DNA from: Sediminicola arcticus
GTDB lineage: Bacteria > Bacteroidota > Bacteroidia > Flavobacteriales > Flavobacteriaceae
DNA length: 64,000 nt
NCBI RefSeq assembly: GCF_040566695.1
Contig: NZ_JBEXAE010000005.1
Coordinates: forward strand, 124,001-188,000
Direction of reading: 5' to 3'
Below, one piece after another: positions 33,720 through 42,366 of this stretch (position 1 is the stretch's first letter; every line of letters begins with the position of its first letter). The notes under the pieces were generated by a model. That model was not told the DNA's origin and did no database searches. It saw nothing but the letters and a program-made list of their open reading frames with translations. The translations under genes and the position numbers were made by a program.

Positions 33720-35720
33720 CTAAAATAAATCTTCTAACAATTCATCCTCCACCAGATTGGGAAGGGTAACTTTCAAGTTGGGTGTTCTGTCCATCTCACG
33801 TTGTATGGCAAACAAGGCTTCCTTATTCCTGGCCCAGCTTCTCCTAGAAATACCGTTATTCACATCATAGAACAGCATATTTTTTAGTTTCTTGGAGGCT
33901 TCTTCTGAACCATCCAGCACCATGCCGAAGCCGCCATTAATGACCTCTCCCCAGCCAACACCACCGCCATTGTGAATGGATACCCAGGTAGCTCCCCTAA
34001 AACTATCCCCTATCACATTATGGATGGCCATATCGGCCGTGAACTTACTGCCATCATAAATATTACTGGTCTCCCTAAAGGGCGAATCTGTACCACTGAC
34101 ATCATGGTGGTCCCTACCTATAACAATCGGGGCAGTAATTTCTTTTGATTTAATAGCTTGGTTGAGTGCTTCTGCGATCTTAGCACGACCTTCCGCATCT
34201 GCATATAAGATGCGTGCTTGTGACCCTACTACCAGTCTATTGGATTCTGCTTCACGAATCCATTTGATATTATCGGCCATTTGCTGTTGGATTTCTGCAG
34301 GTGCAGTTTTTTTTATCTCTTCCATCACTTTAAGTGCTATAACATCTGTCTTCCTTAAATCTTTAGGATCACCAGACGTACATACCCACCTAAACGGGCC
34401 AAAGCCATAATCAAAGCACATAGGCCCCAAAATATCCTGAACATAGGAAGGATATCTAAAGTCGATGTTGTTGTCGGCCATAACATCTGCGCCGGCACGG
34501 GAAGCCTCCAAAAGAAAGGCATTGCCGTAGTCAAAGAAATAAGTGCCTTTTGCAGTGTGCTTGTTAATAGCAGTGATTTGTCTTCTCAAGGATTCCTGCA
34601 CCTTTTCTTTAAACACCTCTGGTTTAGTGCTCATCAGGGTATTTGCTTCTTCAAAACTTAATCCAACTGGATAATAGCCGCCGGACCACGGATTGTGCAG
34701 GGAAGTTTGGTCCGACCCCAAATGTATGAACACTTCCTCCTTATAAAACTTTTCCCAAACATCCACGATGTTACCAATAAAGGCAATGGATACTACCTCT
34801 TGTTGTTGAATGGCTTGTTGTACCCTTTTGGTCAATTGATCCAGATCTTTTATAAGTTCATCAACCCATCCCTGATTATGTCTTTTGGTAGCGGCAGCTG
34901 GATTTATTTCTGCACATACTGTAATACATCCGGCTATATTTCCCGCTTTTGGTTGTGCACCGCTCATGCCACCCAATCCGGCTGTTAAAAATATTTTTCC
35001 ATTGGAGTTTTCACCCACTTTCAAAACCTTTCTAAAAGCATTCATCACTGTAATGGCTGTACCGTGCACAATTCCTTGTGGACCAATATACATATAGGAG
35101 CCTGCGGTCATTTGACCGTATTGGGTAACGCCTAGGGCATTATATTTTTCCCAATCGTCGGGCTTGGAATAGTTAGGGATCATCATGCCATTCGTAACCA
35201 CTACACGGGGTGCTTCTTTTGAGGATGGGAACAACCCCATAGGATGCCCGGAATAGATATGCAAAGTCTGCTCTTCGGTCATGGTGGCCAAGTATTTCAT
35301 GGTGAGCAGGTATTGGGCCCAATTCTGAAAAACGGCTCCATTGCCCCCATAGGTAATCAATTCCTCAGGGTGTTGAGCCACTGCCGGATCCAGATTATTT
35401 TGGATCATGAGCATTATGGCTGCTGCTTGGTATGTTTGAGCAGGATAGTCGTTTATAGGTCTTGCATAGAGCTCGTAATCTGGTGTAAACCTGTGCATAT
35501 AAATTCTACCGTAGTCCTGTAGTTCCTTGGCAAATTCAACGGATAAGATTTTATGCCAAACAGAGGGGAAATACCGAAGGGCATTTCGTATCGCCAGTTT
35601 TTTTTCCTCTAAGGATAGGATGTCCTTTCTTTTTGGAGCCCGGGACGCTGTTGAAGGTATTGTTTTGGTTGGTGGTAAATCGGAAGGAATACCTTGAAGT
35701 ATCTGTGCTTTAAAATTCAT
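33720..35720 (-). CDS. hutU: Urocanate hydratase
   Basis: Adds water to urocanate to give imidazolonepropionate, using tightly bound NAD. 666 aa, the long form usual in Bacteroidota (about 550 in Proteobacteria). Marks include YMYIGPQGIVHGT (about 210), FLTAGLGGMSGAQPKA (about 243), the active-site Cys in RWVCTSGDP (about 445), and FRGATWVSIHNGGGVGWGEV (split: SIHNGGGVGWGEV, about 585). It starts one base after hutI ends, so the two are translationally coupled. Confidence 0.97.
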   Translation of the reverse strand: MNFKAQILQGIPSDLPPTKTIPSTASRAPKRKDILSLEEKKLAIRNALRYFPSVWHKILSVEFAKELQDYGRIYMHRFTPDYELYARPINDYPAQTYQAAAIMLMIQNNLDPAVAQHPEELITYGGNGAVFQNWAQYLLTMKYLATMTEEQTLHIYSGHPMGLFPSSKEAPRVVVTNGMMIPNYSKPDDWEKYNALGVTQYGQMTAGSYMYIGPQGIVHGTAITVMNAFRKVLKVGENSNGKIFLTAGLGGMSGAQPKAGNIAGCITVCAEINPAAATKRHNQGWVDELIKDLDQLTKRVQQAIQQQEVVSIAFIGNIVDVWEKFYKEEVFIHLGSDQTSLHNPWSGGYYPVGLSFEEANTLMSTKPEVFKEKVQESLRRQITAINKHTAKGTYFFDYGNAFLLEASRAGADVMADNNIDFRYPSYVQDILGPMCFDYGFGPFRWVCTSGDPKDLRKTDVIALKVMEEIKKTAPAEIQQQMADNIKWIREAESNRLVVGSQARILYADAEGRAKIAEALNQAIKSKEITAPIVIGRDHHDVSGTDSPFRETSNIYDGSKFTADMAIHNVIGDSFRGATWVSIHNGGGVGWGEVINGGFGMVLDGSEEASKKLKNMLFYDVNNGISRRSWARNKEALFAIQREMDRTPNLKVTLPNLVEDELLEDLF

Positions 35721-35721
35721 C

Positions 35722-36978
35722 TTACTTTTTCTTTTGGTCTATAACTAGGTTACCCTTTTTCCATACGTTATTGGGTTTTAGGGAGCCTTGTTGGTAGAGT
35801 ATTTCCTTATAGTCAGTGGTAGGGAAGGAGATGAAGTCGGCCAAGTGACCTTTATCCAATTTTCCCCTATCTTTTAAGTTTAAGGCCAAGGCAGCCCTAA
35901 AGGTTATTCCTGCCAATACTTCGGCATTTGAAAGTTTTTGAAAGGTTCCCAAAATGGCTGCTTGGGTCAATAAATCTCCCATTGGTGCAGAACCCGGATT
36001 CCAATCACTCGCAATAGCCAATGCCCCACCGGCATCTAAAAATTCACGGGCAGGGGTAAAGGCACATCCCAATCCAAGGGTTGCTCCTGGTAATGCAGTG
36101 GCAATGACATTGCTCTTTGCTAAAGCCTCTATTTCTTTGGTGGTGCTCGCTTCCAAATGGTCAGCGCTAACGGCATCAAAGGCGATGGCCACCGCACTTC
36201 CTGATGTGGAAAACTGGTCAGCATGTACCGTAATATCAAAACCCATGGCTTTTGCTTTGGTAAAATAAGGGGCTATATCCTCTTTGGAATAGGCACTTTC
36301 CTCAATAAAAGCATCTATTCTATTACAAAGTTGTTCTGCCTTTAATTTTGGAAAGAGTTGGGAACTTATTTCTTCTAAATAGTCTGTGGCAGTTCCCGAA
36401 TAATCTATAGGGACCATATGTGCTGCCAAGCATGTTGGGATAAGATCAACATATAGTTCTTGATTTGCTTCTTTAATGGCATAGAGCATTTTTAACTCTT
36501 CATTTACAGAAAGCCCATAACCGCTTTTCACTTCAATGGTCGTGATGCCATTGTTCAGATGTCTATTGGCCCTTTGTATAATAAGAGCAATCAATTGGTC
36601 CTTCGTAGCTTTCCTAGTCTGGGTTACTGTATCCCAAATCCCACCTCCGCTTTTGGCTATTTCCAAATAAGATTTTCCTGCATTGCGCATTGCGTAATCA
36701 TGGGCTCTTGTGCCTCCAAAACAAATATGGGTATGGGCGTCAACAAAGCCGGGTAGACAAACATCGCTGCCGTCTAAGGTGGTAATCTTTGCGCCTAATT
36801 CTTTTGCTGCAAGGAGCATTTCGTTGAATTTCCCAAGGGAATGTATTCTGTCGTTTTCAATGAGGATACCACCATTGTCTATGACTAATAGGGCTTCATC
36901 GGGAATAGCCCCTTTGAGGTTTAAATTGGTCATTGGAAGGATTTGGGCAAAAGGCCCTATAAGTTGGTACGTATGCAT
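35722..36978 (-). CDS. hutI: Imidazolonepropionase
   Basis: Zinc or iron amidohydrolase that turns imidazolonepropionate into formimidoylglutamate. 418 aa from ATG 36978. The metal site DAHTHICFGG lies near residue 80, DFV-type LPGFVDAHTH just before; HADQF near 252 and ASDWNPGSAPMG near 323 complete the site. A longer reading from 36993 would overlap hutH by 14 bp; the shorter start leaves a 1-bp gap and begins at MHTYQLIGPFAQ, typical of the family, though the longer one cannot be excluded. Confidence 0.95.
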   Translation of the reverse strand: MHTYQLIGPFAQILPMTNLNLKGAIPDEALLVIDNGGILIENDRIHSLGKFNEMLLAAKELGAKITTLDGSDVCLPGFVDAHTHICFGGTRAHDYAMRNAGKSYLEIAKSGGGIWDTVTQTRKATKDQLIALIIQRANRHLNNGITTIEVKSGYGLSVNEELKMLYAIKEANQELYVDLIPTCLAAHMVPIDYSGTATDYLEEISSQLFPKLKAEQLCNRIDAFIEESAYSKEDIAPYFTKAKAMGFDITVHADQFSTSGSAVAIAFDAVSADHLEASTTKEIEALAKSNVIATALPGATLGLGCAFTPAREFLDAGGALAIASDWNPGSAPMGDLLTQAAILGTFQKLSNAEVLAGITFRAALALNLKDRGKLDKGHLADFISFPTTDYKEILYQQGSLKPNNVWKKGNLVIDQKKK

Positions 36979-36979
36979 A

Positions 36980-38560
36980 CTAGTAGTTTTCAAATTCTTG
37001 AGAATACGGGGTAGAAAGATCTAGTTTCTCCCGTTTACTCATTCTGTCTATTACTTTAATGATAGTTTGATCTTTGATCATTTCTATTCCTGCTTCAATA
37101 TCGTTGGCAAATACCCTGTCCTTATCTGCAAAAGCGACTTTGGTCCGTATTTTCTTATGGATTTCATCCAATAAGATACCAGATTTCATCGGTTTACGAA
37201 ATTCAAAGGCCTGGGCAGCCGTTAATAGTTCTATGGCCAAGATCTTCTCTACATTTCCTAATACCTGTAAGGCTTTCCTTCCGCTGATAGATCCCATGCT
37301 TACATGGTCTTCCTGGCCTAATGATGTAGGGATGCTATCTGCGCTGGATGGAAAACACAATCCCTTATTCTCACTCGCTAAGGCTGCGGTGGTATATTGT
37401 AAGATCATATACCCTGAATTGATCCCTGTATCCTTCATTAATAATTTAGGTACCCCTGGACTATTCCCTTCCAAGGCCAAATAGATCCTTCTATCGGAGA
37501 TGTTGCCAATTTCGGAAGCAGCCAAACATGCATAATCCAAAGCCATGGCCAAAGGCTGCCCATGAAAATTTCCGCCACTAATGGTCAGTTCCTCGTCAAT
37601 GATGATAGGGTTGTCGGTCACCGAATTTAATTCGATCTCCAATAGTTCTTTTAAATGCAGCCAAGCATTTCTGGAGGCACCATGAACTTGTGGCATACAG
37701 CGTAAAGAATATGGATCTTGAACCCGGTCACAATCAATATGGTCTTCCATGATCTCTGAACCTTCCAAAAAAGATTTTATTCTTGTAGCCACGTGAATAT
37801 TGCCCTTAAATGGTCTCAGGGCATGCAGTTCTTTATAAAAAGGTTTTATAGAGCCCTGAAGTCCTTCTATCATCATGGCGCCAATGATATCTGCCTGTGA
37901 AAGACAACTGTGCAGTTTTTCGACCACCTTTACGGCATGGGCAGCAATAAACTGTGTGCCATTGATCAAGGCCAAGCCTTCTTTAGGACCTAGCTCCAAT
38001 GCTTTTAAGCCCGATTTTTTAAAAAGCTTTTTAGTGGTGATTTCTTCATTTTTGTATATCACTTTTCCAAGACCTATAAGCGGAAGAAATAAATGGGAAA
38101 GCGGGGCAAGGTCTCCAGAGGCTCCAACAGATCCCTGGGAAGGGACCACAGGAATGGCATCATTATCTATATGCCATAAAATTCGATCCAAGGTTGTTTC
38201 CGCAATCCCAGAATAGCCTTTGGCCAACGAGTGGACTTTGAGAATCAGCATTAATTTGGCTATTTCAGAGGCGATGGGAGTTCCCACCCCAACACTATGG
38301 CTCTGTAGGATGTTGGTCTGTAAGATCTTGGTTTCGGTCTTGGATATTTTTGTGGTGCACAAAGGTCCAAAACCTGTATTGATCCCATAAACGGCATGTC
38401 CTTTTTCAACGATGTTTGCCACAATGGTGCTACTTTGATTAATTTTTTTCCTGCTATGGGCAGAAATAGTGCCTTGGGTTTTGTTATTGGCAATTGCCAG
38501 TGCAATGCTCGCTGAGAGGTAGTCTTCTCCAAATAAAAATGTTTTGGGTACAGGAATCAT
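36980..38560 (-). CDS. hutH: Histidine ammonia-lyase
   Basis: Releases ammonia from histidine to form urocanate, first step of the pathway. 526 aa. The Ala-Ser-Gly tripeptide that cyclises to the MIO cofactor is at 147-149 in SVGASGDLAPLSHL. YGINTGFGPL (58-67) and GNFHGQPLA (about 329) are further active-site blocks. First gene of the hutH-I-U operon, divergent from a LysR regulator that likely controls it. Confidence 0.97.
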   Translation of the reverse strand: MIPVPKTFLFGEDYLSASIALAIANNKTQGTISAHSRKKINQSSTIVANIVEKGHAVYGINTGFGPLCTTKISKTETKILQTNILQSHSVGVGTPIASEIAKLMLILKVHSLAKGYSGIAETTLDRILWHIDNDAIPVVPSQGSVGASGDLAPLSHLFLPLIGLGKVIYKNEEITTKKLFKKSGLKALELGPKEGLALINGTQFIAAHAVKVVEKLHSCLSQADIIGAMMIEGLQGSIKPFYKELHALRPFKGNIHVATRIKSFLEGSEIMEDHIDCDRVQDPYSLRCMPQVHGASRNAWLHLKELLEIELNSVTDNPIIIDEELTISGGNFHGQPLAMALDYACLAASEIGNISDRRIYLALEGNSPGVPKLLMKDTGINSGYMILQYTTAALASENKGLCFPSSADSIPTSLGQEDHVSMGSISGRKALQVLGNVEKILAIELLTAAQAFEFRKPMKSGILLDEIHKKIRTKVAFADKDRVFANDIEAGIEMIKDQTIIKVIDRMSKREKLDLSTPYSQEFENY

Positions 38561-38584
38561 GGATTACAATTTTAATACTTTAAA

Positions 38585-38606
38585 ATTATTGATTAAGTTT
38601 GATAAT
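38585..38606. promoter_or_regulatory. Candidate LysR-type operator between hutH and lysR
   Basis: Dyad ATTAT (38585-38589) ... ATAAT (38602-38606) containing T-N11-A (38590 to 38602), the LysR-family core, within the 79-bp divergent gap. AT-rich dyads are common by chance here, so support is moderate. Confidence 0.45.
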
Positions 38607-38639
38607 TACCAATACCATTTTGGTCAACATTCCATACCT

Positions 38640-39539
38640 ATGGGTTATCAATTAGAACTTAGACATTTTAAGTATTTTTTGGCTGTGGCGGAAGAACTAC
38701 ACTATAGAAAGGCCGCCGAAAAGCTTTGTATTTCCCAGCCTGGCCTTAGCAGGCAAATTAAACAAATGGAGGAAATTTTAGATACCCCTTTGTTTATTCG
38801 AAGTAAAAAAAAGGTCACCCTTACCCCTGCAGGGGAGTATTTAAGAGCTGAACTTCAATATATCCTTAATCATCTTGAGTTAACCAAGAAGCATTTGGAG
38901 CTTATTAAAGATGGGGATTCAGGGGAAGTTCGCATTGGATTTTTGGGTTCGGCCATGCAGAATGTGATTCCTGAATTATTGATTAGCCTAAAGGAGAAGT
39001 ATCCTAAGGTGAGAACCAGTTTGGAAGAACTCTCCAATAGTGCGCAACTGGATGCGGTTATGAAGGATAAGTTGGATATTGGCTTTGTACGCTTGGCCAG
39101 GGCACCAGATGACATCCATATCCATCCTGTTTTTGAGGACACCTTTTCTGTTGTTTTGCCCGAGGCATACCCCATACTTTCTAGGGAATTTGAAGGTTTA
39201 CATCAGGTATCTAAGGAAAATTTTGTGCTCTTTCCCCAAGAGTACAGTCCCTTGTATTATGATACGATCATGAGTATTTGCGAAGATGCAGGATTTACAC
39301 CCAAGGTCTCCCATAAATCAGTTCACGCCCAGACCATATTTAAACTGGTAGAGAACAATCTTGGAATTGCCATTGTGCCCACATCCCTGCAATACGGATT
39401 TCATATGAGGGTAAAATTTTTGGAACTCAAAAATATTCCACAGCGTGCCATTCTGTCTGTGATTTGGAAAGAAGATAATAGAAACCCGGCATTAAAGCAT
39501 TGTATGGAGCTGTTATTGAATAAGGCTCCTATCCATTGA
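38640..39539 (+). CDS. LysR-family transcriptional regulator, likely controls hut
   Basis: 299 aa. N-terminal winged HTH MGYQLELRHFKYFLAVAEEL then HYRKAAEKLCISQPGLSRQIKQME (split; residues 1-45), and a periplasmic-binding-like sensor domain (about 90-295). I start at ATG 38640, which gives the exact LysR N-terminus; a longer reading from 38544 overlaps hutH and adds unrelated residues. Divergent placement suggests control of hutHIU, perhaps with urocanate or histidine as effector, by analogy with other LysR-operon pairs. Convergent overlap of 11 bp with the next gene. Confidence 0.92.
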   Translation: MGYQLELRHFKYFLAVAEELHYRKAAEKLCISQPGLSRQIKQMEEILDTPLFIRSKKKVTLTPAGEYLRAELQYILNHLELTKKHLELIKDGDSGEVRIGFLGSAMQNVIPELLISLKEKYPKVRTSLEELSNSAQLDAVMKDKLDIGFVRLARAPDDIHIHPVFEDTFSVVLPEAYPILSREFEGLHQVSKENFVLFPQEYSPLYYDTIMSICEDAGFTPKVSHKSVHAQTIFKLVENNLGIAIVPTSLQYGFHMRVKFLELKNIPQRAILSVIWKEDNRNPALKHCMELLLNKAPIH

Positions 39540-40047
39540 AAAAAGGAAAGAGCACTTCTTTATATTCCCATACCTTGGAAATAAACAGTCCTAAATAAAC
39601 GGTGGCTACCAAGAATTTTAAAAACGTCCCTGTTAAAAACCCTAGGAAAGAGCCAAAGGCCGACTTCAATGCCTTTTTATGGTCTGCCCTATTCAAAAGT
39701 TCACCAGCCAAAGCTCCAATAAAAGGCCAAATCACAATACCAAATAGGCCAAATATGGGGAAAATGATTGCTACCAGAAGACCAATGGTTGTTCCTATCA
39801 TCCCAGCTTTACTTCCACCAAATTTTCTAGTTCCTATTACCGGAATGATATAATCCAGCCCTAAAACCAGAACAGCAATTACCAAAGTGATTCCCAGAAA
39901 TAACCAATCCATAGGAATAACGCTAGTAAAATAAAGAAGAAGCAAACCCACCCAACTAATTGGAGGTCCCGGTAATACAGGGAGGAAACTACCTATAATC
40001 CCCGTAAGCATCAGTGCAAATCCTAGAATGACCAAAAGAATATCCAT
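39529..40047 (-). CDS. DUF456 membrane protein
   Basis: 172 aa, about five helices. N-terminus MDILLVILGFALMLTGIIGSFLPVLPGPP (split: residues 1-15 and 19-29 with FLPVLPGPP) and a Gly-rich central helix are the DUF456 signature; GYxG-like repeats with IGPFIGALAGELL follow. Function unknown; the family is widespread in inner membranes. Single gene, convergent with lysR. Confidence 0.88.
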   Translation of the reverse strand: MDILLVILGFALMLTGIIGSFLPVLPGPPISWVGLLLLYFTSVIPMDWLFLGITLVIAVLVLGLDYIIPVIGTRKFGGSKAGMIGTTIGLLVAIIFPIFGLFGIVIWPFIGALAGELLNRADHKKALKSAFGSFLGFLTGTFLKFLVATVYLGLFISKVWEYKEVLFPFFNG

Positions 40048-40134
40048 GTTCTTAATGTCTTGGGTTTGGGACGAATATAAAGAGAATTAGTAACATGGTA
40101 TTTATCGGTATTGCAACTATTTTCTAAATCATTT

Positions 40135-40168
40135 AACTAAATTATTAGTTTAAACTAAAACTTTAGTT
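40135..40168 (+). promoter_or_regulatory. Two tandem BlaI-type operator dyads
   Basis: Dyad 1: AACTAA-N4-TTAGTT (40135-40150). Dyad 2: the same form at 40153-40168, 18 bp further. A -7-like TACATTAG (40168-40175) abuts the second dyad, so bound repressor would cover the promoter's -33 region. Located 53-86 bp before blaI. Confidence 0.8.
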
Positions 40169-40220
40169 ACATTAGCGTCAAGAATAAAAATGGTTCTATT
40201 TGTTTTAAATTGATAATTAA

Positions 40221-40592
40221 ATGAAAAACATAAAACAGCTTACCAAGGCAGAAGAGGAAGTGATGCACGTATTATGGCAATTGCAGAAATGCAATGTAGC
40301 TTCCATTATTGATAAGCTGCCAGATTCCAAACCCGCCTATAATACCGTTTCAACCATTGTGCGGATATTAGAAAGTAAGGGATTTGTAGATCACGAAAAG
40401 GAAGGGAAAGGACATATCTACTTTCCTGTGGTTAAAAAATCGGATTATAGTAATGCCTCCATAACCAAGCTAATGGATGGGTATTTTCAAGGGTCCTTTA
40501 AAAGTATGGTGTCTTTTTTTATGAAGAAGAATGATATGAGCCTTTCGGAGTTGGAATCCATATTAAAGGATATTAAAAAGGACGAGGAATAG
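40221..40592 (+). CDS. BlaI/MecI/CopY-family repressor
   Basis: 123 aa. Winged-helix N-terminus (LTKAEEEVMHVLWQLQ and PAYNTVSTIVRILESKGFVDHEKEGK, split; residues 7-75), followed by a dimerisation region to residue 120. The family represses its own operon and is inactivated when the partner membrane protease cuts it. Next gene is that partner, 69 bp downstream. In Bacteroidota such pairs are often unrelated to beta-lactams. Two upstream dyads are probable operators. Confidence 0.94.
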   Translation: MKNIKQLTKAEEEVMHVLWQLQKCNVASIIDKLPDSKPAYNTVSTIVRILESKGFVDHEKEGKGHIYFPVVKKSDYSNASITKLMDGYFQGSFKSMVSFFMKKNDMSLSELESILKDIKKDEE

Positions 40593-40661
40593 AATTTCAT
40601 TTGATAGAAAGTAGGAGGATAAGGAGCAACTTAAACTCTTTAAAATTTAAAAAACCAGCAT

Positions 40662-42308
40662 ATGATACAGTACATCTTAGAAAGTGTGGCGTTCCAGCTG
40701 CTATTTCTTATAATTTATGACCTGTTTTTAAAAAGGGAAACTTTTTTCCAATGGAATAGGGCCTATTTGATAGGGACATTTGTTCTTTCCTTAGTACTTC
40801 CTTGGATAAAGATAGAAGCATTGAAAACTACGGTTTCCAATGAATTTGCAGCGTACCCTGAATATTTATGGGGATTAAACATGGCATCTGAATTCGCTCT
40901 TACAAAAGATACTTCCTATTTTAATCTTTCCGGGTATGAAATGACTCTTTATGGAGGTATGATTTTTGCAGCGATGCTCTTCATTTTTAAATTGGTACAA
41001 ATCCAACGGCTTAAAAAGAAAGGAGAGGTTGACTATTTTAATCATTTTACTAGGGTAGTGTTAGCTAAAAGCAGTATCGCGTTTTCGTTTTTTAAAACTA
41101 TTTTCTTGGGGGATGAGGTTTTTAAAAAGGACCATGAAAGTATTTTACAGCACGAGTTGGTACATATTCAGCAGCGGCATTCATTAGATCTGTTGTTTTA
41201 TGAATTGATGCGAATCGTCTTCTGGTTCAATCCTCTTGTATATGTATATCAATCTAGGATTTCTGAATTGCACGAGTTCATCGCCGATGCAAAGGTATCC
41301 AAGTCTCATAAAAAGGAACAGTATCAGAATTTATTGGCTGAAGTGTTTCAAACTCATCATATTTCATTCATCAATCAATTTTTTAAATCATCATTAATCA
41401 AAAAACGAGTCGTTATGTTACAAAAATCAAAATCAAAGAAAGTCTGGCAATTAAAGTATTTACTTTTATTACCACTAATTGCAGGAATGTTGTGTTATAC
41501 ATCTTGTGAAGGAAATAACAGTAAAGTCCCTGAGGGGGAGCAGCTTGAGACAACAAAAGGTAAGGGTAATTCTAAAGGTTCCTCCCTAGAAGAGGGTTTG
41601 GTTGTTCCTTTTGCTAGTGTGGACGAGGTTCCCGTATTTCCGGGCTGTGAAAATGCCGAAGATAAAAGAGCCTGTTTTCAAGAAAAAATTCAGGAACATA
41701 TCCGTAAACATTTTAATTACTCTGCAGAGGCACAGGAGAAGGGAATTCAAGGAAGGGTGAGTATTATGTTTACCATGGGCACGGATGGTGATATTCATAA
41801 TGTTAAAATGCGTGGTCCTAATCCATTATTGGAAAATGAGGCTGAACGTATTATAAAAAGATTGCCCAAAATGGAGGCAGGAATGCATAAGGGTGTTGCA
41901 GTAAACGTACCATTTGCCATTCCCATCACCTTTAAATTAGAGGAAGAACAAAAAGAGGATAAAGAGGCTACATTTAGTAAAATAGACGAAGTCCCTGTTT
42001 TTCCAGGTTGTGAAGATGCCACTGATAAACGAGCTTGTTTTAATGAGAAGATGCAAGAACACATCCGAAAAAACTTTAGATATCCAGAAGTAGCTCAAGA
42101 GGCCGGTATTCAGGGTCGAGTGAATATTTTAATGACCATTGATAGAAATGGGAACCTAGCCAACCTAAAATTAAGAGGACCAAGTGAAGTATTGGAGGAT
42201 GAGGCTGGACGGATAATAAGACGACTGCCTAAGATGGAACCAGGAAAACAAGAAGGAGTGGCCGCTAATGTTATTTATGCCATCCCCATTACTTTTAAAT
42301 TGCAATAG
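40662..42308 (+). CDS. BlaR1-type M56 metalloprotease with two TonB-like C-terminal domains
   Basis: 548 aa. Membrane helices near 5-20, 38-53, 97-112 and 268-285. Zinc protease motif HELVH (about residues 164-168), with E in HEFIAD (about 205) as third ligand. After the last helix come two repeats (about 325-425 and 442-548), each starting VPVFPGC(E) and holding AxEKGIQGRV and IxRLPKMExG, the TonB C-terminal pattern. The penicillin-binding sensor of classical BlaR1 is absent, so it senses something else. Followed by a perfect terminator. Pair with blaI upstream. Confidence 0.92.
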   Translation: MIQYILESVAFQLLFLIIYDLFLKRETFFQWNRAYLIGTFVLSLVLPWIKIEALKTTVSNEFAAYPEYLWGLNMASEFALTKDTSYFNLSGYEMTLYGGMIFAAMLFIFKLVQIQRLKKKGEVDYFNHFTRVVLAKSSIAFSFFKTIFLGDEVFKKDHESILQHELVHIQQRHSLDLLFYELMRIVFWFNPLVYVYQSRISELHEFIADAKVSKSHKKEQYQNLLAEVFQTHHISFINQFFKSSLIKKRVVMLQKSKSKKVWQLKYLLLLPLIAGMLCYTSCEGNNSKVPEGEQLETTKGKGNSKGSSLEEGLVVPFASVDEVPVFPGCENAEDKRACFQEKIQEHIRKHFNYSAEAQEKGIQGRVSIMFTMGTDGDIHNVKMRGPNPLLENEAERIIKRLPKMEAGMHKGVAVNVPFAIPITFKLEEEQKEDKEATFSKIDEVPVFPGCEDATDKRACFNEKMQEHIRKNFRYPEVAQEAGIQGRVNILMTIDRNGNLANLKLRGPSEVLEDEAGRIIRRLPKMEPGKQEGVAANVIYAIPITFKLQ

Positions 42309-42332
42309 TTGATTATAGTTAATGTCTTTCAA

Positions 42333-42364
42333 CTAAAAAGCCCAACAATTGTTGGGCTTTTTAG
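42333..42364. terminator. Bidirectional terminator between blaR1 and the GyrI-like gene
   Basis: Perfect 32-bp palindrome CTAAAAAGCCCAACAA / TTGTTGGGCTTTTTAG, with A and T ends giving U-tracts on both strands. It serves convergent genes. Confidence 0.92.
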
Positions 42365-42366
42365 TT

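Noticed and set aside
37074..37484. 136-aa plus-strand ORF inside hutH
   Set aside because: It is an antisense shadow of a highly conserved gene with no independent features.
38544..38639. Upstream extension of the LysR regulator
   Set aside because: The added 32 residues overlap hutH and do not resemble LysR; ATG 38640 gives the canonical N-terminus.
40221..42308. Beta-lactam resistance system
   Set aside because: No beta-lactamase is near, and the BlaR-like protein lacks the penicillin-binding sensor domain.
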